From Streptomyces violaceusniger (GTDB taxonomy: Bacteria; Actinomycetota; Actinomycetes; Streptomycetales; Streptomycetaceae), in the NCBI GenBank assembly GCA_005405945.1, contig BJHW01000001.1, forward strand, positions 7,936,001 to 8,000,000: a DNA stretch of 64,000 bases. Reading direction: 5' to 3'. A model generated the notes under the pieces. That model made no database searches and was not told the DNA's origin. It saw nothing but the letters and a program-made list of their open reading frames with translations. The first letter of the stretch is position 1. The number at the start of each line of letters is the position of its first letter. Position numbers and translations under genes: made by a program. This document shows, piece by piece, positions 8,781 through 18,682 of the stretch.

Positions 8781-10231
8781 GTGACCACCGAACTGCGTCG
8801 TCTGCGCAACTACATCGACGGAGAGTTCCGGGACGCCGCGGACGGGCGGACCACGGAGGTGGTCAACCCGGCCACGGGCGAGCCCTACGCCACCGCGCCG
8901 CTTTCGGGCGCCGCGGATGTGGACGCGGCGATGGCCGCCGCCGAGGCCGCCTTCCCGGCCTGGCGCGACCTGGTGCCCGGCGAGCGGCAGAAGGCCCTGC
9001 TCAAGATCGCCGACGCCTTCGAGGCGCGGGCGGAGGAGCTGATCGCCACCGAGTCCGAGAACACCGGCAAGCCGCTCGGTCTCACGCGGGACGAGGAGAT
9101 CCCGCCGATGATCGACCAGATCCGCTTCTTCGCGGGCGCGGCCCGGATGCTGGAGGGCCGCTCGGCCGGTGAGTACATGGAGGGGCTCACCTCGATCATC
9201 CGGCGGGAGCCGGTCGGGGTGTGCGCCCAGGTCGCACCGTGGAACTACCCGATGATGATGGCCGTATGGAAGTTCGCCCCGGCGCTGGCGGCGGGCAATA
9301 CGGTCGTCATCAAGCCCTCGGACACCACGCCCGCCTCCACCGTGCTGATCGCCGAGATCATCGGCGGGGTGCTGGCGGAGCTGGGCCATCCGCAGGGCGT
9401 CTTCAACGTGATCTGCGGCGACCGTGAGACCGGCCGGCTGATGGTCGAGCACTCCGTGCCCGCCATGGCGTCCATCACCGGTTCGGTGCGGGCCGGCAAG
9501 CAGGTCGCCGAGAGCGCCTCCAAGGACGTCAAGCGGGTGCACCTGGAGCTCGGCGGCAAGGCCCCGTCGTGGTCTTCGAGGACACCGACATCCCCAAGGC
9601 GGTCGAGGACATCTCGGTCGCGGGCTTCTTCAACGCGGGCCAGGACTGTACGGCCGCCACCCGGGTGCTGGTCCACGAGTCGATCCACGACGAGTTCGTG
9701 AGCGCGCTCGCCAAGGCCGCCGCCGAGACCAAGACCGGCGCGCCCGACGACGAGGACGTGCTGTACGGCCCGTTGAACAACGCCAACCAGCTGGCCCAGG
9801 TCACCGGCTTCATCGACCGGCTCCCCGCGCACGCCAAGGTCGAGGCGGGCGGCCACCGGGTCGGCGACAAGGGCTTCTTCTACGCGCCCACCGTGGTCTC
9901 CGGCCTCAAGCAGGACGACGAGATCATCCAGAACGAGGTCTTCGGCCCGGTCATCACCGTGCAGACCTTCTCGGACGAGGAGCAGGCCATCTCCTACGCC
10001 AACGGCGTGGAGTACGCGCTGGCCTCCTCGGTGTGGACCAAGGACCACGCCCGCGCGATGCGGATGTCCAAGGCGCTGGACTTCGGCTGCGTCTGGATCA
10101 ACACCCACATCCCTCTGGTGGCCGAGATGCCGCACGGCGGCTTCAAGAAGTCCGGCTACGGCAAGGATCTGTCCGCGTACGGCTTCGAGGACTACACCCG
10201 CATCAAGCACGTCATGACGTCGCTGGGCTGA
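8781..10231 (+). CDS. NAD-dependent aldehyde dehydrogenase, aminobutyraldehyde/betaine-aldehyde type (one frameshift)
   Basis: The restored protein is about 483 residues, a full-length ALDH. Visible are the NAD-binding APWNYPMMMAVWK segment, the catalytic Glu E256 in HLELGGKAP, the catalytic Cys near 290 in NAGQDCTAATR and the C-terminal PHGGFKKSGYGKDLS. The style matches gamma-aminobutyraldehyde dehydrogenases, which convert 4-aminobutyraldehyde to GABA. The GTG at 8781 has AGGAGGGG about 6 nt upstream. The frame breaks at 9562-9565, where a CCCC run should be CCCCC; adding one C restores the protein, so this looks like a sequence error. It is divergent from lrp-aminotransferase and completes the putrescine-to-GABA step. 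Confidence 0.85.
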
Positions 10232-10252
10232 GTCATGACGTCGCTGGGCTGA
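10211..10252 (+). repeat. 21-bp perfect tandem duplication of the gene end
   Basis: The last 21 nt of the aldehyde dehydrogenase gene (coding VMTSLG plus stop, 10211-10231) are repeated exactly at 10232-10252. The second copy lies after the stop and is not needed for coding. Confidence 0.9.
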
Positions 10253-10315
10253 TGCGGGGCCGATTCCCGCGCCGGGCTCGTCACTTGGTCATGGCAGGGG
10301 CACCTGTCGGCAGGG

Positions 10316-11023
10316 TCACCTGTCATGACCGAGGGGGGACATCCGGACCAGGGCCGCCAGGGCGGCGACGCGGTTGGTCGTGATCGCGTCGACGCCCGCC
10401 CGCAGCAGCCGGGACATCGACCGGCGGGTGTCGGCGGTCCAGGCGGAGACCAGCAGCCCGTCGGCGTGATGGCGGGCGACCAGCTCCCGGGAGACCAGCC
10501 CGAAGCGGTAGTTGAGCCACCGGGGGCGCAGCGCGGCCAGCAGGACCGGACGCGGCGGGGCCAGTGTGGTCCAGGTCAGCGCGATCTCGGCGTCCGGGTC
10601 CGCGCGGCGCACGGCGTGCAGGGCCGCCAGGGCGCCGCAGTAGTACACCCGGTCGCCCGCCCCGCTCTCGCGCACCTGGGCGACGGCGGCGGGCGCGGCC
10701 GACGCGTCCGGCAGGTCGATCAGCAGCCGGGTGGAGCCGGCGCACGCGAGGGCCTCGCGCAGGGTCGGCACGCCCCCGCCGGTCAGCCGCCGCACCTCGT
10801 CGGCGGTCAGCCCGGACAGCGGCCGGTCCTGGCCCCACAGCCGCTTCAGCGTGGCGTCGTGGAGCAGCACCGGCACACCGTCCCGGGTCAGCCGTACGTC
10901 GACCTCGACCGCGCCCGCCCCCGCGCGCACCGCGGAGCGGATCGAGGGCAGGGTGTTCTCACGGCACACATACGGGTCGCCGCGGTGGCCGACCGGGACG
11001 CATCCCGCCCCCGTCGGCCTCAT
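10316..11023 (-). CDS. Glycerophosphodiester phosphodiesterase family protein
   Basis: A 235-residue single-domain GDPD. The family's catalytic elements are present: GHRGDP at the N-terminus, RENTLPSIRSAVRAGA, EVDVRLTRDGVPVLLHD for metal binding and, near the end, SAWTADTRRSMSRLLRAGVDAITTN with the typical barrel-closing motif. It should hydrolyse glycerophosphodiesters to glycerol-3-phosphate and an alcohol. No signal peptide is seen, so it is likely cytoplasmic. Its ATG overlaps the stop of the upstream deaminase gene (ATGA at 11020-11023), so the two are translationally coupled. Confidence 0.88.
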   Translation of the reverse strand: MRPTGAGCVPVGHRGDPYVCRENTLPSIRSAVRAGAGAVEVDVRLTRDGVPVLLHDATLKRLWGQDRPLSGLTADEVRRLTGGGVPTLREALACAGSTRLLIDLPDASAAPAAVAQVRESGAGDRVYYCGALAALHAVRRADPDAEIALTWTTLAPPRPVLLAALRPRWLNYRFGLVSRELVARHHADGLLVSAWTADTRRSMSRLLRAGVDAITTNRVAALAALVRMSPLGHDR

Positions 11024-12045
11024 CGGCCCGCGACCACCGTGTAGGCGTCGATCTCCGCCGCGAGCCGCGCCTTGCCCTCGGCGTCCAGGAAGGACGCCTC
11101 GACCGCGTTCTTGGCGAGGGCCGCGACGCCTGCCGCGTCCAGATCCAGCAGCTGGGCCGCGACCTGGTACTCGGTGTTGAGGTCGGTGCCGAACATCGGC
11201 GGGTCGTCGCTGTTGATCGTGACGAACACCCCGGCCTCGACCATCTGCTTCAGGGGGTGCTCACCGAGCGTGGCGACGGCGCGGGTGGCGATGTTGGAGG
11301 TCGGGCAGACCTCCAGCGGAATGCGGTGCTCCGCGAGATGGGCGAGCAGCTTCGGGTCCTGGACGGCGCTGGTGCCATGGCCGATGCGCTCCGCCCGCAG
11401 CTCGATGAGGGCGTCCCAGATCGTCTGCGGCCCGGTGGTCTCGCCCGCGTGCGGCACGCTGCGCAGCCCGGCGGCGATGGCCCGGTCGAAGTACGGCTTG
11501 AACTGGGGGCGCGGCACCCCTATCTCCGGACCGCCCAGACCGAAGCCGACCAGCCCCTCGGGGTTCAGCTCACAGGCGATCCGGGTGGTCTCCTCGGCGG
11601 CCTCGAGACCGGCCTCGCCGGGGATGTCGAAGCACCAGCGCAGCACGGTGCCGAACTCCGACTCGGCGGCCTTACGGGCGTCCTCGATCGCCTCGACGAA
11701 GGCGGTGTCCGGGATGCCGCGCCGGGTCGAGCTGTAGGGCGTGACGGTCAGCTCGGCGTAGCGGATGTTCTGCCGGGCCATGTCGCGGGCGATCTCGAAG
11801 GTCAGCAGCCGGACGTCCTCGGCGTCGCGGATCAGGTCCACCACGGAGAGGTAGATCTCGATGAAGTGCGCGAAGTCCCGGAAGACGAAGTACTCGGCGA
11901 GGGCATCGGGATCGGTGGGCACCTTGGAGTCGGGGTGGCGGGCGGCCAGTTCGGCCACGATGCGCGGCGAGGCGGACCCCACGTGGTGCACATGGAGCTC
12001 CGCCTTGGGCAGCCCGGCGATGAAGGTGGTCAGATCGGTCAACAA
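11020..12045 (-). CDS. Adenosine deaminase family protein (adenosine or aminodeoxyfutalosine deaminase)
   Basis: A 341-residue metal-dependent amidohydrolase. The Zn ligands and catalytic residues can be seen: HVH at residues 18-20 (KAELHVHHVGS), HAGE with the proton-shuttle Glu, GHGTS, and NSDDPPMFGT with the metal Asp. This is the adenosine deaminase fold and length. The HVHHVGS start differs from the HxHLDG of classical adenosine deaminases and resembles the actinobacterial enzymes that deaminate aminodeoxyfutalosine in the futalosine menaquinone route, so that function should be considered. The start is ATG or a near alternative at 12045, preceded by GGAGG about 6 nt upstream. It is first of a two-gene unit with the GDPD. 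Confidence 0.82.
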   Translation of the reverse strand: MLTDLTTFIAGLPKAELHVHHVGSASPRIVAELAARHPDSKVPTDPDALAEYFVFRDFAHFIEIYLSVVDLIRDAEDVRLLTFEIARDMARQNIRYAELTVTPYSSTRRGIPDTAFVEAIEDARKAAESEFGTVLRWCFDIPGEAGLEAAEETTRIACELNPEGLVGFGLGGPEIGVPRPQFKPYFDRAIAAGLRSVPHAGETTGPQTIWDALIELRAERIGHGTSAVQDPKLLAHLAEHRIPLEVCPTSNIATRAVATLGEHPLKQMVEAGVFVTINSDDPPMFGTDLNTEYQVAAQLLDLDAAGVAALAKNAVEASFLDAEGKARLAAEIDAYTVVAGR

Positions 12046-12153
12046 AACCTCCGGGAGACGCCCGCCGACGGCGGGATCCGGTCATCGTATTGTGTGGCGC
12101 CGACGGGCTCGCCACAGGCCGTAGCATGGGCGGACGTCTTTGTGGGGAGCTCC

Positions 12154-13230
12154 ATGGCCGACCAGCACGACCCGTCCGAGCCGCGGGATGGGCAGCGGCG
12201 ATCCGGACTGCCGAGGCAGCCCGAGCCGCTCGATCGCGATCCCTGGGCTCCACCGGCGCAGCGGGTCGCGATGGACAAGGCGGCTGGGGAGACGGGCGCG
12301 GCGGACAGCGGTGCGGCCGAGACCGGCGTGGCGGACAACGCGGTGGGCGTGGGCGAGCGGGAGATACCCGCGCCCCGGCCCCCGGCGGCCCCCGCTCCCC
12401 GGCCCAGGGTGGCCGAGCAGCCGACCCTCACCTCCCACCCCGCCATGCCGGGCCCGACGCCCCCGCCTCCTCCTCCGCCGCCCCCGCCGAGCGCCGCGCG
12501 GCCCCGGGGTCCGGTGACCCCGCCGGGCGCGGTGCCCCCTCCGCCGCCCGCGCCGACCGGCCCGGGCACACCCAGCGCCTACCCGGCCGGACCGTACGGC
12601 CCCGCGGGCTACGCGCCGAACGGATACGGCAGGCCGGACGGATACGGCCAGAGCGGATACGCCCAGCCGAACGGATACGGCCAGTCCGGGTACGCCCAGC
12701 CCGGGTACGGGCAGCAGGCACCGTACGAGCAGTCCCCTTACGGCGGGGCACAGGGCCAGGGCCATCCCGGCTACGGCTACCCGGGCACTTACCCGGGCAC
12801 CGCCTACCCCGGCACGGGACGCCCCGGCTCCGGCTACCCCGGCACCGCCTACCCCGGAGGGGCGTACGGCCAGGGCTGGCCGGGCGGGACGTATGTGCCG
12901 AACAACGGCCACGGCACGGCCGCCCTGGTGCTCGGCATCATCGGCCTGGTGCTCTTCGCGAGCATCGCGCTCGGCATCATCCTCGGTGTGCTCGCGATCA
13001 TCTTCGGGGTGCTCGGCCGCTCCAGGGCGGCGAGCGGCGAGGCGACCAACGGCGGCTCGGCGCTGGCCGGGGTGATCCTCGGGGCGATCGCCGTGGTGGC
13101 GAGCGTCGTCATGATCTTCGTCTACATAGCCGCCGGGGACGATGGCTCGGGCAGCGATGACGACTCGGGCTATGCCAGCGTCTCGGCCCCCGCGGCGCCC
13201 CCGCCCCCGCTCGCCGATATCAGCCGCTGA
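12154..13230 (+). CDS. Proline/tyrosine-glycine-rich DUF4190 membrane protein
   Basis: A 358-residue protein in three parts: a charged, low-complexity N-terminus (1-85); a long Pro- then Tyr/Gly/Pro-rich stretch (about 85-250) with poly-Pro and repeated GYGQSGYAQP-type units; and a DUF4190 domain (about 250-335) with two transmembrane helices around a conserved loop SRAASGEATNGGSALAG. The ATG at 12154 has GGGGAG upstream. DUF4190 proteins are common in Streptomyces, their role is unknown, and the exposed repeat region suggests a scaffold at the membrane. The gene end overlaps the convergent NADAR gene by 61 bp. A smaller DUF4190 gene lies 0.7 kb downstream. Confidence 0.85.
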   Translation: MADQHDPSEPRDGQRRSGLPRQPEPLDRDPWAPPAQRVAMDKAAGETGAADSGAAETGVADNAVGVGEREIPAPRPPAAPAPRPRVAEQPTLTSHPAMPGPTPPPPPPPPPPSAARPRGPVTPPGAVPPPPPAPTGPGTPSAYPAGPYGPAGYAPNGYGRPDGYGQSGYAQPNGYGQSGYAQPGYGQQAPYEQSPYGGAQGQGHPGYGYPGTYPGTAYPGTGRPGSGYPGTAYPGGAYGQGWPGGTYVPNNGHGTAALVLGIIGLVLFASIALGIILGVLAIIFGVLGRSRAASGEATNGGSALAGVILGAIAVVASVVMIFVYIAAGDDGSGSDDDSGYASVSAPAAPPPPLADISR

Positions 13231-13826
13231 CGCGCCTCCATCAGCGCGAACCCCAGCAGATTGAGCCCGCGCCAGCGGGCCGGGTCCGCCGCCCGCTCGT
13301 CGTCCGCCGCGAGCCCGATGCCCCACACCCGGTCCACCGGGCTGGCCTCCACCAGCACCCGCGACCCGGTGCCCAGCAGATAGTCGCGCAGCTCGGGGTG
13401 GTGGCCGAACTTGTGCACACTGCCCTCGACCACGAGCCCGAAGCGATGGCGCCGCCAGGTCTCCTCGTCGAAGCCGCGCACCGCGCGGCCCGCGTTCTTG
13501 GCCTGCTGGGGGTGGGAGGCGCCGAGCGCACGGCGCTCCGCCTCCGCGTCCTCGAACAGCCGCGCCTTGCCCGCCATCATCCAGTGCTCGGCCGTCGCAT
13601 AGGTGATCCCGTCCACGGTGAACGGCGACGGCCACCACTGGCTGAAACACCCCGGCCCCACGCTTCCGTCCGGCCTGGGCCGATGCCCCCAGAACCACAC
13701 GTACTTCAGGCGCTCACCGCGCGCCGCCCGCTCGACCAACTCCTCGACCGACCGAGGGCCCCCGTCCGCCGAAACCGGGGGACTCCCTTCCGCCGAAACC
13801 GAATCCCCCACCCCGTTCGTCTTCAT
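13170..13826 (-). CDS. NADAR-domain (YbiA-like) N-glycosidase
   Basis: 218 residues with a NADAR/DUF1768 domain at about 45-195. Visible are WFWGHRPRPDG, CFSQWWPSPFTVDGITYATAEHWMM and GNA-type elements such as AKNAGRAVRGF and VVEGSVHKFGHHPELRDYLLGTG, with the C-terminal WRGLNLLGFALMEAR. Such enzymes cut the N-glycosidic bond of riboflavin-pathway intermediates, and some NADAR proteins reverse ADP-ribosylation of guanine. ATG 13826 is the likely start because it sits close to the domain, but the ribosome site is weak. The 3' end overlaps the convergent DUF4190 gene by 61 bp. Confidence 0.85.
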   Translation of the reverse strand: MKTNGVGDSVSAEGSPPVSADGGPRSVEELVERAARGERLKYVWFWGHRPRPDGSVGPGCFSQWWPSPFTVDGITYATAEHWMMAGKARLFEDAEAERRALGASHPQQAKNAGRAVRGFDEETWRRHRFGLVVEGSVHKFGHHPELRDYLLGTGSRVLVEASPVDRVWGIGLAADDERAADPARWRGLNLLGFALMEARQRLISASGGGGAAGAETLA

Positions 13827-13941
13827 GCCCAGGATTCTCGCACCTGCCACCGACAGCCCCGCCGACCTGGGCAATTGAGCTGTCCAGGGATGAGTCCTGC
13901 CCATAACATTGCCGGACGTTAACCAGGAGGGGAGACCGACG

Positions 13942-14363
13942 ATGTCCAGCAACACACCCGGCCCAGAGCAGGGGCCGTACGACCCACAGGCCAATCCCTA
14001 CGCCGCGCCCCCGCCACCGGCGCAGCCGCCGCAGTACCCCGGGGCCGGCTACCCCGCCGCGCCGCCCTCTACCCGGGGGTGGCCGGGATGCCGATGCAGC
14101 TGAGCAACGGCATGGGCACGGCCGCGCTGGTCTGCGGCATCGTCGGTCTGGTCTGCGGGATCACCTACTTCCTGTGGGTCTTCGCGGTCATCCTCGGCAT
14201 CCTGGCGATCATCTTCGGCGCCATCGGCAAGGGGAAGGTCAGCCGGGGCGAGGCGAACAACGGGGGCTCGGCCACCGCCGGTCTGGTCTGCGGCATCATC
14301 GGCATGGTGCTCCCGGCGATCTACCTCGCCGCGCTGGACGCCGCCGTCGACTCCGTCTTCTAG
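13942..14363 (+). CDS. Small DUF4190 domain protein (one frameshift)
   Basis: The restored length is about 140 residues: a short Pro/Tyr/Ala-rich head (1-45) and a DUF4190 domain with two transmembrane helices around GKGKVSRGEANNGGSATAG. The ATG at 13942 has GGAGGGG 9 nt upstream. The frame changes at 14065-14067, where CCC should be CCCC; one added C joins YPAAPPLYPGVAGMPMQL. It is probably a paralogue of the larger DUF4190 protein upstream. Function unknown. Confidence 0.8.
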
Positions 14364-14531
14364 ACGGCGTCCGGACGGCACCCCCACCGCCGTCCCCACC
14401 CGCCTCCGGACCCTTACCCCCACCGCCGTCCCACCCGCCTCCGGACCAGCCGTCCGGACCGGCTGTCCGATCCGTCGGTCCGGACCGCGATCCGGCTCGG
14501 AAACGGTGATGCAGAAGCCGCTCTGATCACT

Positions 14532-14567
14532 GAATCCGTCGCGAAACCAAAAAGCAACAACGGAATC
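14532..14567. promoter_or_regulatory. Candidate operator: inverted pair of GATTCCGTYGTT-like motifs
   Basis: GAATCCGTCG (14532-14541) and, on the other strand, GATTCCGTTGTT (14556-14567) form an inverted pair just upstream of a promoter-like sequence. The same motif occurs before the first aldehyde dehydrogenase (8683-8694). Confidence 0.45.
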
Positions 14568-14569
14568 CC

Positions 14570-14598
14570 TTGTTGAAGCGCAGGTCCTCTGTCAGGAT
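14570..14598 (+). promoter_or_regulatory. Candidate promoter of the second aldehyde dehydrogenase
   Basis: TTGTTG (14570-14575), a 17-nt spacer, then CAGGAT (14593-14598), 63 nt before the ATG. This is a good match to a streptomycete housekeeping promoter. Confidence 0.5.
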
Positions 14599-14661
14599 CG
14601 GCCATCAATTCCGGTTGGAGCTACGCCGTGCCCTATGGGTGCATCGGCGGAGGAGAGCGCG

Positions 14662-16181
14662 ATGGATCAGCGGTTCGACGTGACGGAGCGATTCGCCGAC
14701 GGTGCCCAGTACATCGCGGGCCGTCCGCGCGAGGGCGGCTCCGAGGGCACGCACGCGGTCGTCGACCCGGCCACCGGCGAGCGGGTGTTCAGCTACCGGC
14801 TCGCCGGTGCGGTCGATGTCGACGCCGCCGTGGCCGCCGCCGAGGCCGCCTTCCCCGAGTGGGCGGGCGCCACCCCCGGCGAGCGGTCCGACGCGATGCA
14901 CCGCTTCGCCGCGGCGCTCACCCAGCGGGCGGACGACCTCGCCCACGCCGAGTCGCTGCAGTGCGGCAAGCCCATCAAGCTCAGCACCGAGTTCGATGTG
15001 CCCGGCTCCATCGACAACACCGCCTTCTTCGCGGGCGCCGCCCGCCACCTGGAGGGCAAGGCCGCCGGTGAGTACAGCGGCGATCACACCTCGTACGTCC
15101 GCCGCGAGCCCATTGGTGTCATCGGCTCCATCGCCCCTGGAACTACCCCCTCCAGATGGCGGCGTGGAAGGTCCTCCCGGCCATCGCCGCGGGCAACACC
15201 ATCGTGCTGAAGCCCGCCGAGCTGACGCCCCTGACCTCGCTGATGTTCGCCCAGGCGGCCACGGAGGCGGGCCTCCCGGACGGTGTCGTCAACGTGGTGA
15301 GCGGCACCGGCCGCGAGGCGGGGGAGCGCCTGGTCTCCCACCCCGGGGTGGCGATGACCTCCTTCACCGGCTCCACGGCGGTCGGCAAGCGGGTCGCGGA
15401 ACTCGCCACCGCCACCGTCAAGCGGATCCATCTCGAACTCGGCGGCAAGGCGCCCTTCGTCGTCTTCGACGACGCGGACCTGGAGGCCGCCGCGCACGGC
15501 GCCGTCGCGGGCGCGCTGATCAACACCGGACAGGACTGCACCGCGGCCACCCGCGCTTATGTGCAGCGCCCGCTGTACGACGCGTTCGTCGCCGCCGTCG
15601 CCGATCTCATGGCGACCGTAAGGATGGGCGATCCCTTCGATCCGCACACCGACCTCGGCCCGCTGATCTCCCACGCCCAGCGCGACCGCGTGGCGGGCTT
15701 CGTGGAGCGGGCCCGCGGTTACGCCACCGTCGTCACCGGCGGCGAGGCCCCGGGCGGCGACCTCGCCAAGGGCGCCTACTACCGGCCCACGCTCATCACC
15801 GGCGCGCCCCAGGACAGCGAGGTCGTCCAGTCCGAGATCTTCGGCCCGGTCCTGGTCGTCCTCCCCTTCGACAGCGACGACGAGGGCATCGCGCTCGCCA
15901 ACGACACCCCTTACGGTCTCGCCGCCTCCGCCTGGAGCCGCGATGTCTACCGTACGGGCCGCGCCGCCCGCGAGATCCGGGCCGGCTGCGTCTGGATCAA
16001 CGACCACATCCCGATCATCAGCGAGATGCCGCACGGCGGGGTGCGGGCATCCGGCTTCGGCAAGGACATGTCGGCGTACTCCTTCGAGGAGTACACGCAG
16101 GTCAAGCATGTGATGTCCGACAACACCGCGGTGGTCCGCAAGGACTGGCACCGCACGGTCTTCGGGGACCGACAGACCTGA
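14662..16181 (+). CDS. NAD-dependent aldehyde dehydrogenase, aminobutyraldehyde type (one frameshift)
   Basis: The restored product is about 506 residues. Family residues are the PWNYPLQMAAWK segment, E259 in HLELGGKAPF, C293 in NTGQDCTAATR and the C-terminal PHGGVRASGFGKDMSAYSFEEY. It is a close relative of the dehydrogenase at 8.8 kb, and its place directly upstream of the polyamine importer suggests it oxidises 4-aminobutyraldehyde or a related amino-aldehyde. The ATG at 14662 has GGAGGAGAG upstream; an in-frame ATG at 14635 is less likely. The frame breaks at 15134-15137 (CCCC for CCCCC), which I take as a sequence error. Confidence 0.85.
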
Positions 16182-16200
16182 CCGACGGACCTGAATGTGC

Positions 16201-16240
16201 GGCCACCTCCGCGTGGCCTCGGCCGGCCGCCACCGGCCGA
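16201..16240 (+). other. Two back-to-back hairpins before the importer genes
   Basis: GGCCAC-6 nt-GTGGCC (16201-16218) is followed immediately by TCGGCCGG-6 nt-CCGGCCGA (16219-16240), 21 nt before the binding-protein start. They could reduce read-through from the dehydrogenase or protect the 5' end of the importer mRNA. Confidence 0.45.
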
Positions 16241-16261
16241 CACCCTCGAAAGGCACAGCTT

Positions 16262-17509
16262 ATGGAAGCACGGCACGAGCCCGAGAGCCTGTCCCCACCG
16301 CAGATCACCGCGATGCGGCGGTCCATGACCAGCGGCCGTATGGCGCTCACCCGCCGCTCCCTGCTGCGTGCGGGAGGCGCCGGGGCGATCGCCGTCGGCG
16401 GGCTCGGGACGCTCGGTGGCTGCGGTATCCCGCCCGCGGGCCGCACCGAGGCGGACAACGCCTCCGACGACCACTCCGCCGAGGAGAAGCGGATCGCCTT
16501 CTCCAACTGGACCGAGTACATGGACGTCGGCAAGGGCGGCCGCCATCCGACCCTGGACGCGTTCCAGCGCCGCACCGGCATCAAGGTCAAGTACACCGAG
16601 GACATCAACGACAACGTCGAGTTCTTCGGCAAGATCAAGCCGCAGCTCGCGGCGGGCCAGGACACCGGCCGCGACCTCATCTGCGTCACCGACTGGCTGG
16701 CCGCCCGGATGATCCGGCTCGGCTGGATGCAGCCGCTGGACCCCGCCCAACTGCCCCATGCCTACACCAATCTGGCGAAACCTTTTCGCGCCCCCGACTG
16801 GGATCCGGGCCGGGCCCACTCCTACCCGTGGACCGGCATCCCCGCCGTCATCGCGTACAACAAGAAGGCCACCGGCGGCCGTAAGGTCACCTCCGTCTCC
16901 CAGCTGCTGGAGGACCCCAAGCTCAAGGGCCGGGTCGGGCTGCTGACCGAGATGCGCGACACCGTCGGGCTGACCCTCCTGGACATGGGCAAGAAGCCCG
17001 AGAAGGTCACCGCCGACGACTACGACGCCGCGATCGCCCGCCTCCAGAAGGCGTCCGACCGGGGCCAGGTCCGCCGCTTCACCGGCAACGACTACACCGG
17101 CGACCTCACCAAGGGCGACATCGCCGCCTGTATGGCCTGGGCCGGGGACCTGATCCAGCTCCAGTCGGACAACCCCGAGATCGAGTTCGCCATCCCCGAC
17201 GCCGGCTATATGACGGCCACCGACAACCTCCTGATCCCCAACAAGGCGCGCCACAAGAGGAACGCCGAACGGCTCATCGACTACTTCTACGAGCCCAAGG
17301 TCGCCGCGAAGATCGCCGCGTACATCAACTACGTCTGCCCGGTCGACGGGGTGCGCGAGGAGCTCACAAAGATCGACAAGGCGCTGGCGGACAATCCGCT
17401 GATCCTCCCGGACGAGGAGATGGCCGCCAAGTCCCACTCCTTCCGCTCGCTCTCCAGCACGGAAGAGGCGGCATTCGAGGACAAGTTCGCCAAGCTCACC
17501 GGCGCCTGA
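16262..17509 (+). CDS. potD: Spermidine/putrescine ABC importer, substrate-binding lipoprotein
   Basis: 415 residues. The twin-arginine signal TRRSLLRAGGAGAIAVGG ends in a lipobox LGGC, so the protein should be Tat-exported and lipid-anchored. The mature part is a PotD/PotF-type type II binding protein: FSNWTEYMD, TGIKVKYTEDINDN, the central AWAGDLIQL and the hinge region LLIPNKARHKRNAERLIDYF. ATG 16262 has AAAGG upstream. It heads a tight four-gene importer cluster with ATPase and two permeases, followed by an amine-oxidising flavoenzyme, which supports polyamine uptake. Confidence 0.9.
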   Translation: MEARHEPESLSPPQITAMRRSMTSGRMALTRRSLLRAGGAGAIAVGGLGTLGGCGIPPAGRTEADNASDDHSAEEKRIAFSNWTEYMDVGKGGRHPTLDAFQRRTGIKVKYTEDINDNVEFFGKIKPQLAAGQDTGRDLICVTDWLAARMIRLGWMQPLDPAQLPHAYTNLAKPFRAPDWDPGRAHSYPWTGIPAVIAYNKKATGGRKVTSVSQLLEDPKLKGRVGLLTEMRDTVGLTLLDMGKKPEKVTADDYDAAIARLQKASDRGQVRRFTGNDYTGDLTKGDIAACMAWAGDLIQLQSDNPEIEFAIPDAGYMTATDNLLIPNKARHKRNAERLIDYFYEPKVAAKIAAYINYVCPVDGVREELTKIDKALADNPLILPDEEMAAKSHSFRSLSSTEEAAFEDKFAKLTGA

Positions 17510-17530
17510 CAAGCGAGGAAGCGCACCGCC

Positions 17531-18678
<1,148 letters not shown>

Positions 18679-18682
<4 letters not shown>

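Noticed and set aside
10564..12153. Upstream in-frame extension of the DUF4190 gene
   Set aside because: It overlaps the GDPD and deaminase genes antisense; the ribosome site and the family start are at 12154.
12082..13698. Long antisense frame over the DUF4190 and NADAR genes
   Set aside because: No known domains and Arg/Ala/Gly-rich composition typical of shadow frames.
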